Source of the DNA: Palsa-504 sp963806335
GTDB lineage: Bacteria > Actinomycetota > Actinomycetes > Streptosporangiales > Streptosporangiaceae
DNA length: 64,000 bases
Direction of reading: 5' to 3'
Assembly (NCBI GenBank): GCA_963806335.1
Contig: CAWDXO010000016.1
Span: 248,001-312,000, forward strand
Both the position numbers and the translations under genes were made by a program. Positions 50,463-58,957 of the stretch are shown here, piece by piece. How positions within the stretch are numbered: position 1 is the stretch's first letter; every line of letters begins with the position of its first letter. The notes under the pieces were generated by a model. The model was not told where the DNA came from, did no database searches, and saw only the letters and a program-made list of their open reading frames with translations.

Positions 50463-53136
50463 GGGGTCTAAGGGTTCTAGGGGCCGCGCCCGGCTGGGCA
50501 TCAGGTATTTCGACGACTACGTCCTGCTCACCGACACCCACGCGTGGGCTTACTACCGGATCCCTTCTGTCTCGTATGAGTTCACGACGCCGGAGGAGCG
50601 GGAGGCGCTGGCGACGAACATCACCGTCGCCCTGGCCGCGATCAGGATGACCGATGCCGAGGTCCACCTGCGCATCGCGCACCGGTCTTACCCGGCGCAT
50701 GCGTGGGCGACCGGGCTGGATGCGACTTCGGACGGGGGCCCGGGCTGGCGGGACTACCTGGAGCAGACCTACCAGCACGTCTGGTCGAAGGATTTCTGGG
50801 CCAAGGAGGTCTACCTCGGGGTCAGGCTCGGCCAGCGCGGGGTGCGCGCGCAGTTGTCCGGCGGCGTGCTGTCCCAGTTCCGCGGCGTTTACGCGCGGGG
50901 CGAGCATGGGCTGGGGCTCGACGATGAGGCGGTCGGCACACCGGAGATCGCCAAGTGGACGGAATCGGCCGAGCGGCTCGGCCGGGCGCTGAACGCGAGT
51001 GCGCTGGCCGCCCGGCACGCGACCTCCGCTGAGGTCGCCTGGCTGTTCAGGCACACGTTGATGGCGTCGGCTGATGAACCACTGCCGTCCGCGACCAAGC
51101 GCAGAAGATGGGGCTCCGGAGAGATCGACATGCTCTTCGAGGGGCAGATCCATAACGGGCGTACCTTGCTGTGCCTGGAGCATATGTCGGGGGAGTCGTA
51201 TGCCGCTTTCATCTCTTTTGCGCGCTTCCCCGATGTAATGTCTTTTCCGGACGGCGAGCCTTGGCTGCATTTCGCTGATTCGCTGCCGTTCCCGGTCGAG
51301 ATCAGCTCCCGGATGAAGCTCATTCCGCCTGCCAAGGCGAGCAAGGATGTCAGCCGCAGGCTGGCGCACGCGCGTGATATGGACGCGCATATCCGCGAGG
51401 CCGGCGCGGAGGCGCCCATTGCCCTGGCCGAGCAGATCGCCGCGGCCCGGATGCTCGAGCACGGCATCACCAAGGAACGCCTGCCGTTTGTCTACGGGTG
51501 GCACCGCTTGATTGTGGCGGCCCCGACGAGAGAGCTGTGCGTGCGCCGGGTGGAGGCGGTCGTCGAGCATTACCGCGATATCGGCATCGACGTAGTCAAC
51601 TCGACGGGTGACCAATTCTCGCTGCTGTGCGAATCGCTGCCCGGTGAGCGGATCCGGCTGAACTCATACGTGCAGCGCCAGCCACTTTATACCATCGCGG
51701 GGGGAATGCCGACCGCGACCGTGGAACTCGGCGACCGGGTCGACGCGGGTGCCGGGTGGATCGGCCCCTACATCGGCGAGACTCTCGGCCGGGCGCGTTC
51801 TATCGTGCATTTCGATCCGCTGCTTCCTGCGGCGCGTAACCGCCCCACCGCCATCGCCATCACCGGCGAGCCCGGGGGCGGGAAGACGACCCTGGCGATG
51901 CTACTGATCTACCAGCTCGCGCTGCGCGGCGCGACCGTGGCGGTGATCGACCCGAAGGGCGACGCGGAGTCCCTGGTGGAGTACCTGCGACAGCAGGGTC
52001 GCAAGGCGCGGGTGCTGCCGCTCGGCGCGGCCGCGCCCGGGTTGCTTGACCCGTTCTCGTTCGGCGTCGACCTGGCCGTGAAGCGGACGATGGCCACCGA
52101 AACGCTCCGGCTGCTGCTGCCGCGGATGAGCGAGGAACGTGAGAGCGCCATGATCCAGGCGGTCGGCGCGGTAGCCGGGACTGAACGGCCCAGCCTGGGC
52201 AAGGTCATTACGCACCTGGAGGAGTCCGACGATCCCGCCTGGAAGAACACCGGCGCGGTCATGCGGTCGATTTCGGAGATGCGGCTGGCCCGGCTCTGCT
52301 TCGCCCCGTCGGTGGGCCAGCAGATCGACGCGGAAGGCTGGACCACGGTCTTCACGCTGGACGGGCTCACGCTGCCCGATACCACAACCAGCCGCGATGA
52401 CTATTCCTACGAGCAGCGGCTATCGGTCGCCCTGCTGTACCTGGTGTCCCAGTTCGCCAGGAAGCTGCTGAACGGGATCGACCGGACCGCGCCCAAGGCC
52501 ATCTTCCTGGACGAGGCGTGGGCGATCACGTCCACTCCCGAGGGCGCCAAGCTGGTGCCCGAGGTGTCACGGATGGGCCGGTCACGGAACACGGCGCTGA
52601 TCCTGGTCTCGCAGAACGCCGGTGACCTGCTGAACGAGCAGGTCACCAACTGCCTGTCCTCGGTGTTCGCGTTCCGGTCGACCGAGCGCGGCGAGGTGGC
52701 GAACGTCATGTCGCTGCTCGGGGTGGCGCCCTCTGATGAGCACAAGGCCATGCTGCGTTCGCTCGGGAACGGCGAGTGCATTTTCCGGGATCTGGATGAC
52801 CGGGCCGGGCGGATCGGGATCGATCTGGTCTCCGACGAGCTGAAGGACTGGATCGACACGAACCCGACCCGGGCCAGGAGTCAGCCGGCCCGCAGATCTC
52901 CCAGCGCGGACGCGCCGCTCCCGCCGGCCGAAGCGACCGAGGCGACCGAGGCGCCCGAAAGGCCCGACAGGCGCCCGAAGCGCCCGAAGCGCCCGAAGCG
53001 CCCGAAGCGCCCGAAGCGCCCGAAGGCCCGCCGTCGGCGGGCACGTCTGCGATCAGCCCGCGAACGGCCGAAGCGTCGTCTTAGCAGAGCAGAACCAGGA
53101 GCTCCCCCTGATGGCTATCTCGCTAGCCCCGCTTAA
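50446..53136 (+). CDS. VirB4/TcpF-like conjugation ATPase
   Basis: 896 residues from GTG 50446 (GGAAGGAA at 50433-50440). The N-terminal half is the VirB4-type partner-binding domain (YFDDYVLLTDTHAWAYYRIPSVSYEF...). The ATPase domain has Walker A ITGEPGGGKTTLAMLLIYQLALRG (about 470-490), DPKGDAESL, and Walker B KAIFLDEAWAI followed by SRNTALILVSQNAGDL and the arginine region FAFRSTERGEV. It powers assembly or transfer in type IV systems. The tail beyond residue 840 is odd: a 9-bp DNA repeat is read as RPKRPKRPK and runs 26 bases into the next gene, while the neighbouring frame reads EAPEAPEAP and stops at 53084, just before the next ribosome-binding site. The annotated end is therefore doubtful. 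Confidence 0.85.
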   Translation: MSTRTKGSKGSRGRARLGIRYFDDYVLLTDTHAWAYYRIPSVSYEFTTPEEREALATNITVALAAIRMTDAEVHLRIAHRSYPAHAWATGLDATSDGGPGWRDYLEQTYQHVWSKDFWAKEVYLGVRLGQRGVRAQLSGGVLSQFRGVYARGEHGLGLDDEAVGTPEIAKWTESAERLGRALNASALAARHATSAEVAWLFRHTLMASADEPLPSATKRRRWGSGEIDMLFEGQIHNGRTLLCLEHMSGESYAAFISFARFPDVMSFPDGEPWLHFADSLPFPVEISSRMKLIPPAKASKDVSRRLAHARDMDAHIREAGAEAPIALAEQIAAARMLEHGITKERLPFVYGWHRLIVAAPTRELCVRRVEAVVEHYRDIGIDVVNSTGDQFSLLCESLPGERIRLNSYVQRQPLYTIAGGMPTATVELGDRVDAGAGWIGPYIGETLGRARSIVHFDPLLPAARNRPTAIAITGEPGGGKTTLAMLLIYQLALRGATVAVIDPKGDAESLVEYLRQQGRKARVLPLGAAAPGLLDPFSFGVDLAVKRTMATETLRLLLPRMSEERESAMIQAVGAVAGTERPSLGKVITHLEESDDPAWKNTGAVMRSISEMRLARLCFAPSVGQQIDAEGWTTVFTLDGLTLPDTTTSRDDYSYEQRLSVALLYLVSQFARKLLNGIDRTAPKAIFLDEAWAITSTPEGAKLVPEVSRMGRSRNTALILVSQNAGDLLNEQVTNCLSSVFAFRSTERGEVANVMSLLGVAPSDEHKAMLRSLGNGECIFRDLDDRAGRIGIDLVSDELKDWIDTNPTRARSQPARRSPSADAPLPPAEATEATEAPERPDRRPKRPKRPKRPKRPKRPKARRRRARLRSARERPKRRLSRAEPGAPPDGYLASPA
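52971..53026 (+). repeat. 9-bp tandem repeat (CGCCCGAAG)n in the VirB4-like tail
   Basis: Six near-exact units. They encode Arg-Pro-Lys in the current frame and Glu-Ala-Pro in the adjacent frame. Confidence 0.85.
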
Positions 53137-55249
53137 GCCTCGCCCGCGGGACCGTGCCGACGGCCGGCCGGTCGCGCGCTGGGTCATCCGGGTGCTCCTG
53201 CTCGTCGTGGCGTTGCTCACCATCGCCACCCCCGCCCTGGCGGCGACCCACGCGGCACCGGCCGCCAGGTCCGCGACCGCCCAGACGCCAGCAAAGGCCG
53301 CGACGCCAGCAAAGGCCGCGACGCCAGCAAAGGCCGCGACGCCAGCAAAGGCCATGACGCCAGCAAAGGCCACGACGCCAGCAAAGGCCACGACGCCAGC
53401 AAAGGCCACGACGACCGCTCTGGTCACGCCGGCCCTGCCCGGCGGGGTCTGCCAGGTGCCGGGAATCGGGGACATCGGCGGGCTCGTCGGGCTGTGCTCG
53501 GCGGGCTCGAGCGGGCTGGTCGGCGACCTGAACAACATCTGCGAACCGTCGCTGCCGCAGCCCGAGCAGGCGACCGGGGGCATCGACGCGATGATCGACC
53601 CGCCGTCCGCGGCGGCTGGCGGCAAGACACTGTACGACAACTACGGGATCGCCGGGCAGTTCTGGGCGGCGCATGGCCTGCAGTGTTCCGATATGACCTC
53701 GCTGATAGGCAACAACGTCGCCGGCATGGTCTTCGACGCGGCTAAGGCCATGGACCGGGTGACGATCACGGTCTACCAGTCGGCGGCCGGCAACAACATC
53801 CTCACCTGGCTGCAGAACGCCGCGGACCGCCTGATCAGCGCGCTCGGCAACGCCATCTACTTCCCCTACCTGGCCCCGGTCGTCATCCTGGGCGCGATCT
53901 GGCTGGCCTGGCAGGGACTGGTCCGCAAGCGCGCCTCCCGGACCATTGAAGGAACGCTGTGGATGGTGGTGGCCTGCGTGGCCGCCATCGCGCTGATCGG
54001 CAGGCCGGCGGCCTTCACCGGGGTCGGGACCACCGTCTCCAACGGCACGACCCAGGTGCTCAACACCGCGTTCTCCAAGCTACCCACCCCGGCCAGCAGC
54101 AACTGCCTGCCGGTGCAGGCGGGCGATCCGCAGAGCGTCACCGGCAACTATGCCTTCACCTCCGGCAACGGCCTGGTCGACCAGAACGCCAACGAACTGT
54201 GGTCGGTGCTGGTCTGCAAGCCCTGGCTGTACGGGGAACTCGGCACCACGACGTACAACCAGCCGGGTAGCGGCAACCCGACGATCGTCAACACCTACGG
54301 CAGGCAGCTGCTCTGGTCACAGGCGATCGCGGCCAACGAGACCCCCTCAAGCGCGCTGATCCAGGCCAAGCAGTCGACCTACACCGGCATCGCGAACTCC
54401 ATCAAGCAGAACGAGCCCGCCGTGTACCCGCTGTTCCAGGGCAACCAGTGGACCACCCGGCTGGAGATCGCCTTCGCCGCGGTGTTCGCCGCGCTGGTGG
54501 CCGGCCTGCTCATCTTGCTGATCTCGCTGACGCTGATCGTGCTCAAGCTCGGCTTCCTGCTGCTGCTCATAGCCGGGCCGTTCTTCCTGATCATCGGGAC
54601 GCATCCGGGGTTCGGCCGGGTCATCGCGATCCGCTGGTTCGAGATGCTGGTGGGCGTCCTGATGAAACAGGTCGCGATCGCGATCGTGCTGAGCGTGCTG
54701 CTCTACTGCTATGCGCTCATCATGGGGACCTCGGACACGGTGCTGCCCTGGGCGCTGAAGATCCTGATGATCGCGTTGGTCACGGCGGCCGTGTTCATCT
54801 ACCGTAAGCCGTTCCAGCACCTGTTCTCCGCCGTCGGCTACGGCACGATCGGCTCGCAGGAGCGGGCCGAGTACAACCTGCGCGAGGCGGGCGCCACGTT
54901 CCGGCGGTCGACGCTGGACGCCGCGACCGTGGCCGTCCCGGGCGTGGCGGGCTACCGGGCCGCCCGGTGGGCCCGCCGCAACCCCGGACAGGCCGCCGCG
55001 GTCGCCGCGGGCGTGGCTAGCGGCGCGGGCGCCGCCGCGGGGGCGACGGCCGTCGCCGACGCCGCCACCGGAGCAGGCACCGTGCCGAGCGCGTCGAGCG
55101 ACGCGTACGCGTCCCGGGCCCGGTCCGATGTCACGCCGTCGGCCGATGGCGAGGGCGAGGCCGCGTCGGGCTCCCGCCGGGTGGCCAACGGGCCGGCTCG
55201 GCGCGGACCAGGAACCTGTCGGAGGTGGACAGCGGCACCGGGCGCGTAG
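53111..55249 (+). CDS. VirB6/TrbL-like polytopic membrane protein (C-terminus frameshifted)
   Basis: 712 residues as read. A signal peptide (VARWVIRVLLLVVALLTIATPALA) is followed by eight TPAKA units from a 15-bp DNA repeat (53283-53406), a Cys-containing outer region, and two membrane clusters: AIYFPYLAPVVILGAIWLAW / TLWMVVACVAAIALIG, and AFAAVFAALVAGLLILLISLTLIVLKLGFLLLLIAGPFFLIIG with VAIAIVLSVLLYCYALIM and LKILMIALVTAAVFIY. This arrangement suits the VirB6-type channel subunit of Gram-positive conjugation clusters. AGGAG (53097-53101) supports ATG 53111. The last about 15 residues (GPGTCRRWTAAPGA) look out of frame; the natural tail seems to continue in another frame to 55827. Confidence 0.8.
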   Translation: MAISLAPLKPRPRDRADGRPVARWVIRVLLLVVALLTIATPALAATHAAPAARSATAQTPAKAATPAKAATPAKAATPAKAMTPAKATTPAKATTPAKATTTALVTPALPGGVCQVPGIGDIGGLVGLCSAGSSGLVGDLNNICEPSLPQPEQATGGIDAMIDPPSAAAGGKTLYDNYGIAGQFWAAHGLQCSDMTSLIGNNVAGMVFDAAKAMDRVTITVYQSAAGNNILTWLQNAADRLISALGNAIYFPYLAPVVILGAIWLAWQGLVRKRASRTIEGTLWMVVACVAAIALIGRPAAFTGVGTTVSNGTTQVLNTAFSKLPTPASSNCLPVQAGDPQSVTGNYAFTSGNGLVDQNANELWSVLVCKPWLYGELGTTTYNQPGSGNPTIVNTYGRQLLWSQAIAANETPSSALIQAKQSTYTGIANSIKQNEPAVYPLFQGNQWTTRLEIAFAAVFAALVAGLLILLISLTLIVLKLGFLLLLIAGPFFLIIGTHPGFGRVIAIRWFEMLVGVLMKQVAIAIVLSVLLYCYALIMGTSDTVLPWALKILMIALVTAAVFIYRKPFQHLFSAVGYGTIGSQERAEYNLREAGATFRRSTLDAATVAVPGVAGYRAARWARRNPGQAAAVAAGVASGAGAAAGATAVADAATGAGTVPSASSDAYASRARSDVTPSADGEGEAASGSRRVANGPARRGPGTCRRWTAAPGA

Positions 55250-55827
55250 CCCCGCCGCTGGACCTGCCGCCGCGGTCCGGCGGACCAGGCGGATCGAGCG
55301 GAGCAAACGGATTGAGCGCATCGGCGGGTGCCGTCGGGTCGGCTTCCGGCTGGTCGCGGGGCGCCGGCCGCTCGGCGGCAGGCGGTCCCGCGGGTACGCG
55401 CAGCCGCGCCGCGGCCACTGGCCCCTCGGCACCAGCGGCGCCGCCGGTCCGCTCGGCGAGCAACGGATCACCGCCGCCGATCACCGGCAGCGGCTCCCGG
55501 CCGCAAGGCCCGGCCCGCGGACCGGCCAGTGGGCCGGCCAGTGGGCCGGCCCATGGGCCGGCCTGGCCGTCGAGCGGCTGGCCGGCCGCGGGTGCCCGGC
55601 AGCGTTCGACGGCGGGGCCGAAGCCGAACCCCGCGCCGCCGCCCGCCGCCCCCGCCAGGCCCGCGCCCGCCAGGCCCGCGCCCGCCAGGCCCGCGCCCGC
55701 CAGGCCCGCGCCCGCCAGGCCCGCGCCCACGCCCGGCGACCAGAGCGGTACGCCCGCCCGCGGACGGGATCTGGATGAACCGTCCGCGCGGCCGTTCTGG
55801 CTGCGTCCGGTCCGGCGGGACAAGTAG
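55225..55827 (+). other. Out-of-frame tail of the VirB6-like gene
   Basis: This open frame (DSGTGRVAPPLDLPPRSGGPGGSSGANGL ... ARPFWLRPVRRDK) begins inside the end of the VirB6-like gene, has no ribosome-binding site of its own, and is Pro/Ala/Gly-rich like the cytosolic tails of such proteins, with an (APARP)n array from a 15-bp repeat at about 55660-55735. Its stop lies 11 bases before the next gene's GTG. Reading it as the frameshifted continuation gives a protein of about 905 residues. Confidence 0.65.
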
Positions 55828-55838
55828 CGGCGGTCACG

Positions 55839-56486
55839 GTGGATCTCAGTCCTGGCCAGCAGAAGGCGGTCTTCGCCCTCATCGTGGTGGTATTGGCCGC
55901 GCTCGGCTACTGGCTCATCCTGCCGAAGGTGACCCACTCCCGTGGGTCCCCCCAGGCGGCCGCCTCGACCCCCGCCGCCTCGACCCCGGCGGCGAGCGCA
56001 CCCGCCTCGACGCCGAGTGCGCCGAGCCCCCCAGCCCCCGCGGTGACCACCTCGCCCGGCGGCGTGAACATCTACTCCTGGCTGCCGTTTACCCAGCAGG
56101 ACCTGGCCGACGCCGCCACCGTGACGGTGAAGTTCTGCGTGGCCTACAACACCTATACCTACACCGAGGACGCGGCCGCGTACGTGGCCTCGATGAACGG
56201 GCTGATCACCGGGCAGCTGGCCACGACCTTGCAGACCTCGTACTCGACGCCCGGGGTGGCCCAGCTGCGGACGAGCCAGAAGCAGGTCTCCACCGGAACC
56301 GCGGCGATCAACTCACTGCGGGCGTTCGGCGCCTCCAGCCTGACGTTCATCGTCAACACGGGGCAGCGGCTGGTCAGCTCGCGCGGCACCACCCACGGCA
56401 CGGCCCAGTACGCGGTCACCGTCACCGGCTCCGGCAGCAGCTGGCAGGTGGACGATATCGAGCTGTCGAACGCCGGTAACTCATGA
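55839..56486 (+). CDS. Second VirB8-like single-pass membrane protein
   Basis: 215 residues. A short cytosolic start and one membrane helix (KAVFALIVVVLAALGYWLILP, about 9-29) are followed by an Ala/Ser/Pro-rich spacer (STPAASTPAAS) and an outer NTF2-like domain (FTQQDLADAATVTVKFCVAYNTYTYTEDAAAYVASMNGLITGQLATTLQ... GTAQYAVTVTGSGSSWQVDDIELS). The topology and fold class resemble VirB8/TcpC, so the cluster carries two such subunits. The start is GTG 55839; the stop overlaps the next ATG by 4 bases. Confidence 0.75.
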   Translation: MDLSPGQQKAVFALIVVVLAALGYWLILPKVTHSRGSPQAAASTPAASTPAASAPASTPSAPSPPAPAVTTSPGGVNIYSWLPFTQQDLADAATVTVKFCVAYNTYTYTEDAAAYVASMNGLITGQLATTLQTSYSTPGVAQLRTSQKQVSTGTAAINSLRAFGASSLTFIVNTGQRLVSSRGTTHGTAQYAVTVTGSGSSWQVDDIELSNAGNS

Positions 56487-57664
56487 CGAACCGGCTCCTG
56501 ATCCGGTCCGACAACAAGCAGCCCATGGGCACCGGTAACGACCGCGGCCCTCGGATCCTGGTGTTGGGCGTCATCGGGCTGGTGGGCATCCTCGGGCTCG
56601 GCCTGCTGACCGTGCCCCTCATGATCGGCGCCAATAGCTTCTTCGCGGCCACGGCTGGCTGCTCGGGTCAGCAGACGGGCGCGGTCGGGCAGCCGACGGG
56701 CAGCGCCAAGGCCAAGTCGATCCCGGCCGACTACCTCAACTGGTACAAGAAGGTCGGGAACCAGTACGGCGTGCCGTGGACGATCCTGGCCGGGATCGGG
56801 ACGGTGGAAAGCGACAACGGCCGGACCACGCTGCCCGGCGTGCACAGCGGGTCGAACGCCTTCGGCGCGGCCGGGCCGATGCAGATCGGCATCGGCGGCG
56901 CGGCCACGAATGTCTGGGGCGGCCTGCCGGTCCACCCGGCCGGCCAGGCGGTCAACGGGATCGCGACCGATGGGAACGGCGACGGGATCGCGAGCGTCTA
57001 CGATCCCCCCGACGCGATCGCGGGTGCGGCGAAGTACCTGCTAGCGGCCGGGGTGCAGACCAACCCCTCGGCGGCCATCTTCGCCTACAACCACCTGCAG
57101 TCGTACGTGCAGACCGTGCTGTATTACGCCGGTGCCTACGCGGGCGGCAACTTCTCCGTGGTGTCCGCGCAGATGCCCTCGAGCAGCACGGTGGCCGGGT
57201 GCGCGACGTCGGCGGGTAATGTTGCCTTCGTCAATCCGCCGACCCAGGCCGTGGCCACCGCCATCGCCTATGCCGACCAGCAGATCGGCAAGCCGTACCT
57301 GTGGGGCGGCACCGGCCCGGACGCGTTCGACTGCTCCGGCCTGGTGATGATGGCCTACCGGGCGGCCGGGATCGACATCGCCCGGACCTCGGAGGCGCAG
57401 TGGGCCACCGAGCCGCATGTCCCTGCTTCGCAGGTGCGCCCGGGGGACCTGGTGTTCTTCGCCGGCTCGGACGGTACCGTCACCTCCCCCGGGCACGTCG
57501 GCCTGGTGATCGGGAACGGCAAGATGATCGAGGCCTACGCGACCGGCTTCCCGATCCGGGTCTCCACGTACGGAACCGCGTCCTCGGCGGGCGGCGACAC
57601 CGCCGTGGTCGGCTTCACCAGCCCGTGGGCCAAGCCCGGCGCCGTCCCGCTAGCGAACGGATAG
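56483..57664 (+). CDS. Membrane-anchored lytic transglycosylase / NlpC-P60 endopeptidase
   Basis: 393 residues. A membrane helix (ILVLGVIGLVGILGLGLLTVPLMIG, about 25-49) is followed by an SLT-like lysozyme domain (YLNWYKKVGNQYGVPWTILAGIGTVESDNGRTTLPGV... AAGPMQIG, catalytic Glu in GTVESDNG) and a C-terminal NlpC/P60 domain with the catalytic triad: Cys in DAFDCSGLVMMAYRAAGI, His in GHVGLVIG and a third polar residue beyond. It is the wall-opening enzyme of Gram-positive conjugation systems (TcpG/VirB1-like). It is the last gene of the cluster and overlaps the convergent uppP end by 15 bases. Confidence 0.92.
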   Translation: MTNRLLIRSDNKQPMGTGNDRGPRILVLGVIGLVGILGLGLLTVPLMIGANSFFAATAGCSGQQTGAVGQPTGSAKAKSIPADYLNWYKKVGNQYGVPWTILAGIGTVESDNGRTTLPGVHSGSNAFGAAGPMQIGIGGAATNVWGGLPVHPAGQAVNGIATDGNGDGIASVYDPPDAIAGAAKYLLAAGVQTNPSAAIFAYNHLQSYVQTVLYYAGAYAGGNFSVVSAQMPSSSTVAGCATSAGNVAFVNPPTQAVATAIAYADQQIGKPYLWGGTGPDAFDCSGLVMMAYRAAGIDIARTSEAQWATEPHVPASQVRPGDLVFFAGSDGTVTSPGHVGLVIGNGKMIEAYATGFPIRVSTYGTASSAGGDTAVVGFTSPWAKPGAVPLANG

Positions 57665-58744
57665 GTAGATCGCGCTGCCCAGGCCCACGACCAGGCAGTA
57701 GATCGCGAACGGCGTCAGCGTGCGGGAGGGGTCGCTGAAGTAACGGACCAGGAACCTGAGCGCGAGGTAGGCGCCGATCCCGGACAGCAGGCTGCCGAAC
57801 AGCACCGGGCCGCGGATCCCGTGGCCGAGCGGCCCGGTCAGGTCATGCAGCTTGAACACTCCGGCCGCGAAGATGACGGGCGCCGACAGCAGGAACGAGA
57901 ACCGTGCCGCGTCCTGCCTGGTCAGTCCCTTGAACATGCCGCTGACCATGACGATGCCGTCCCGGCTGATGCCCGGCAGCAGCGCGAGGATCTGACTCGA
58001 GCCGAGGAGAAGGCCGCCCCGGAAGCCGATCCCGGTCAGCCGCCGGTCCGCTTCCACCGCGAGATACGCCTCCTGCTGCCGGGCCGCGCGTGGCCCGGAC
58101 GAATGCCGGCCGCTGCTGCCCGGCCCGCGCCCGCCTGCGCCGGGCGCGCCTGCGCCGGGCGCGCCTGCGCCGGGCGCGCCTGCGCCGACGACGGCCCGCT
58201 GCCGCTCCCCGGCCATCGCCGTGTCCGCGGCGATCTGCTCGGCCTCGGTCTGGGCGCCGCGCCGCCGCATCCGCTCGCCGCCCAGCAGGATAAGCCCGTT
58301 CACGAACAGGAAGCACGAGGTGAGCACCGGCCTACTGAACACGTGGGTGAACACGTGCTGCAGCGCGGCTCCGGCGATCGCGACCGGGATCGTGGCCAGG
58401 ATGATCATCCAGGCGAGCATCTGGTCGGCGTTCTGCGGTTCCCACCGCCTGGTGCCCGGCTCGGGCCGCAGTACGTGCCCCACCGAGGCGAAGAACGCCG
58501 CGATGATCCGCGCCCAGTCCCGCCGGAAGAAGATGATCATGGCGATGGCCGTCGCGACGTGCAACCCGACGATGAAGGCCAGGTAGGGCGAGTTGGGCGC
58601 GGACACGTTCAGGTCCGCGGCCCACTGCCCGCCGGCCAACGCCGGGATGAGGATGCTGTGGCCCAGGCTGGAGATCGGGAAAAGCTCGGTGACTCCCTGG
58701 ATCAGCCCGACGATGCCGGCCTCTGCGTACGTCAGATGGGACAT
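57650..58744 (-). CDS. uppP: Undecaprenyl-diphosphatase with a long Gly/Ala/Pro insert
   Basis: 364 residues (usual about 270-280). It recycles the C55 lipid carrier by removing a phosphate. Active-site motifs are GLIQGVTELFPISSLGHSIL and LLPGISRDGIVMVSGMFKGLTRQDAARFSFLLSAPVI (P-G-x-S-R). The standard family has SSSGHL in the first motif; here it is SSLGHS. Between the two halves is an insert of about 75 residues (RMRRRGAQTEAEQIAAD...GAGAPGAGAPGAGG...ARQQEAYLAVEADRRL) in a cytoplasmic loop, containing an AGAPG repeat encoded by a 15-bp array. ATG 58744 follows AAGGG. Confidence 0.93.
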   Translation of the reverse strand: MSHLTYAEAGIVGLIQGVTELFPISSLGHSILIPALAGGQWAADLNVSAPNSPYLAFIVGLHVATAIAMIIFFRRDWARIIAAFFASVGHVLRPEPGTRRWEPQNADQMLAWMIILATIPVAIAGAALQHVFTHVFSRPVLTSCFLFVNGLILLGGERMRRRGAQTEAEQIAADTAMAGERQRAVVGAGAPGAGAPGAGAPGAGGRGPGSSGRHSSGPRAARQQEAYLAVEADRRLTGIGFRGGLLLGSSQILALLPGISRDGIVMVSGMFKGLTRQDAARFSFLLSAPVIFAAGVFKLHDLTGPLGHGIRGPVLFGSLLSGIGAYLALRFLVRYFSDPSRTLTPFAIYCLVVGLGSAIYLSVR

Positions 58745-58935
58745 GCCAACCCTTCGCTCCCGTGGCGCATCTCAGCAAAAGCACCATCAAAATCATGATT
58801 CCGAACGGGCGCCGGCCGCACTGCCCAGCCCAACACCCGCCGCTCCGGCCCGCCGAGCCGCCGGCGCATCCTCCCCGGACACCAGACACCGTAGCCGGGC
58901 GGAAAATGTGCCCGCGCCCGTTTCCGCACATTCCC

Positions 58936-58957
58936 GGGTGCTGGAAGCCCGGTGTCA
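58936..58957. repeat. Half-copy of the dispersed palindromic element
   Basis: GGGTGCTGGAAGCCCGGTGTCA matches the right arm of the element at 36043-36098 and covers the sdhB stop codon. A matching left arm is not evident in 58745-58935, which shows no gene. Confidence 0.55.

Noticed and set aside
55225..55827. Independent gene encoding a Pro/Ala-rich protein
   Set aside because: It has no ribosome-binding site, starts inside the VirB6-like gene and fits better as its frameshifted tail.
44197..58954. Integrase, tRNA or att repeats bounding the conjugation-like cluster
   Set aside because: No tRNA-like sequence, integrase or matching direct repeats could be seen on either side by eye; a computed repeat search would be decisive.
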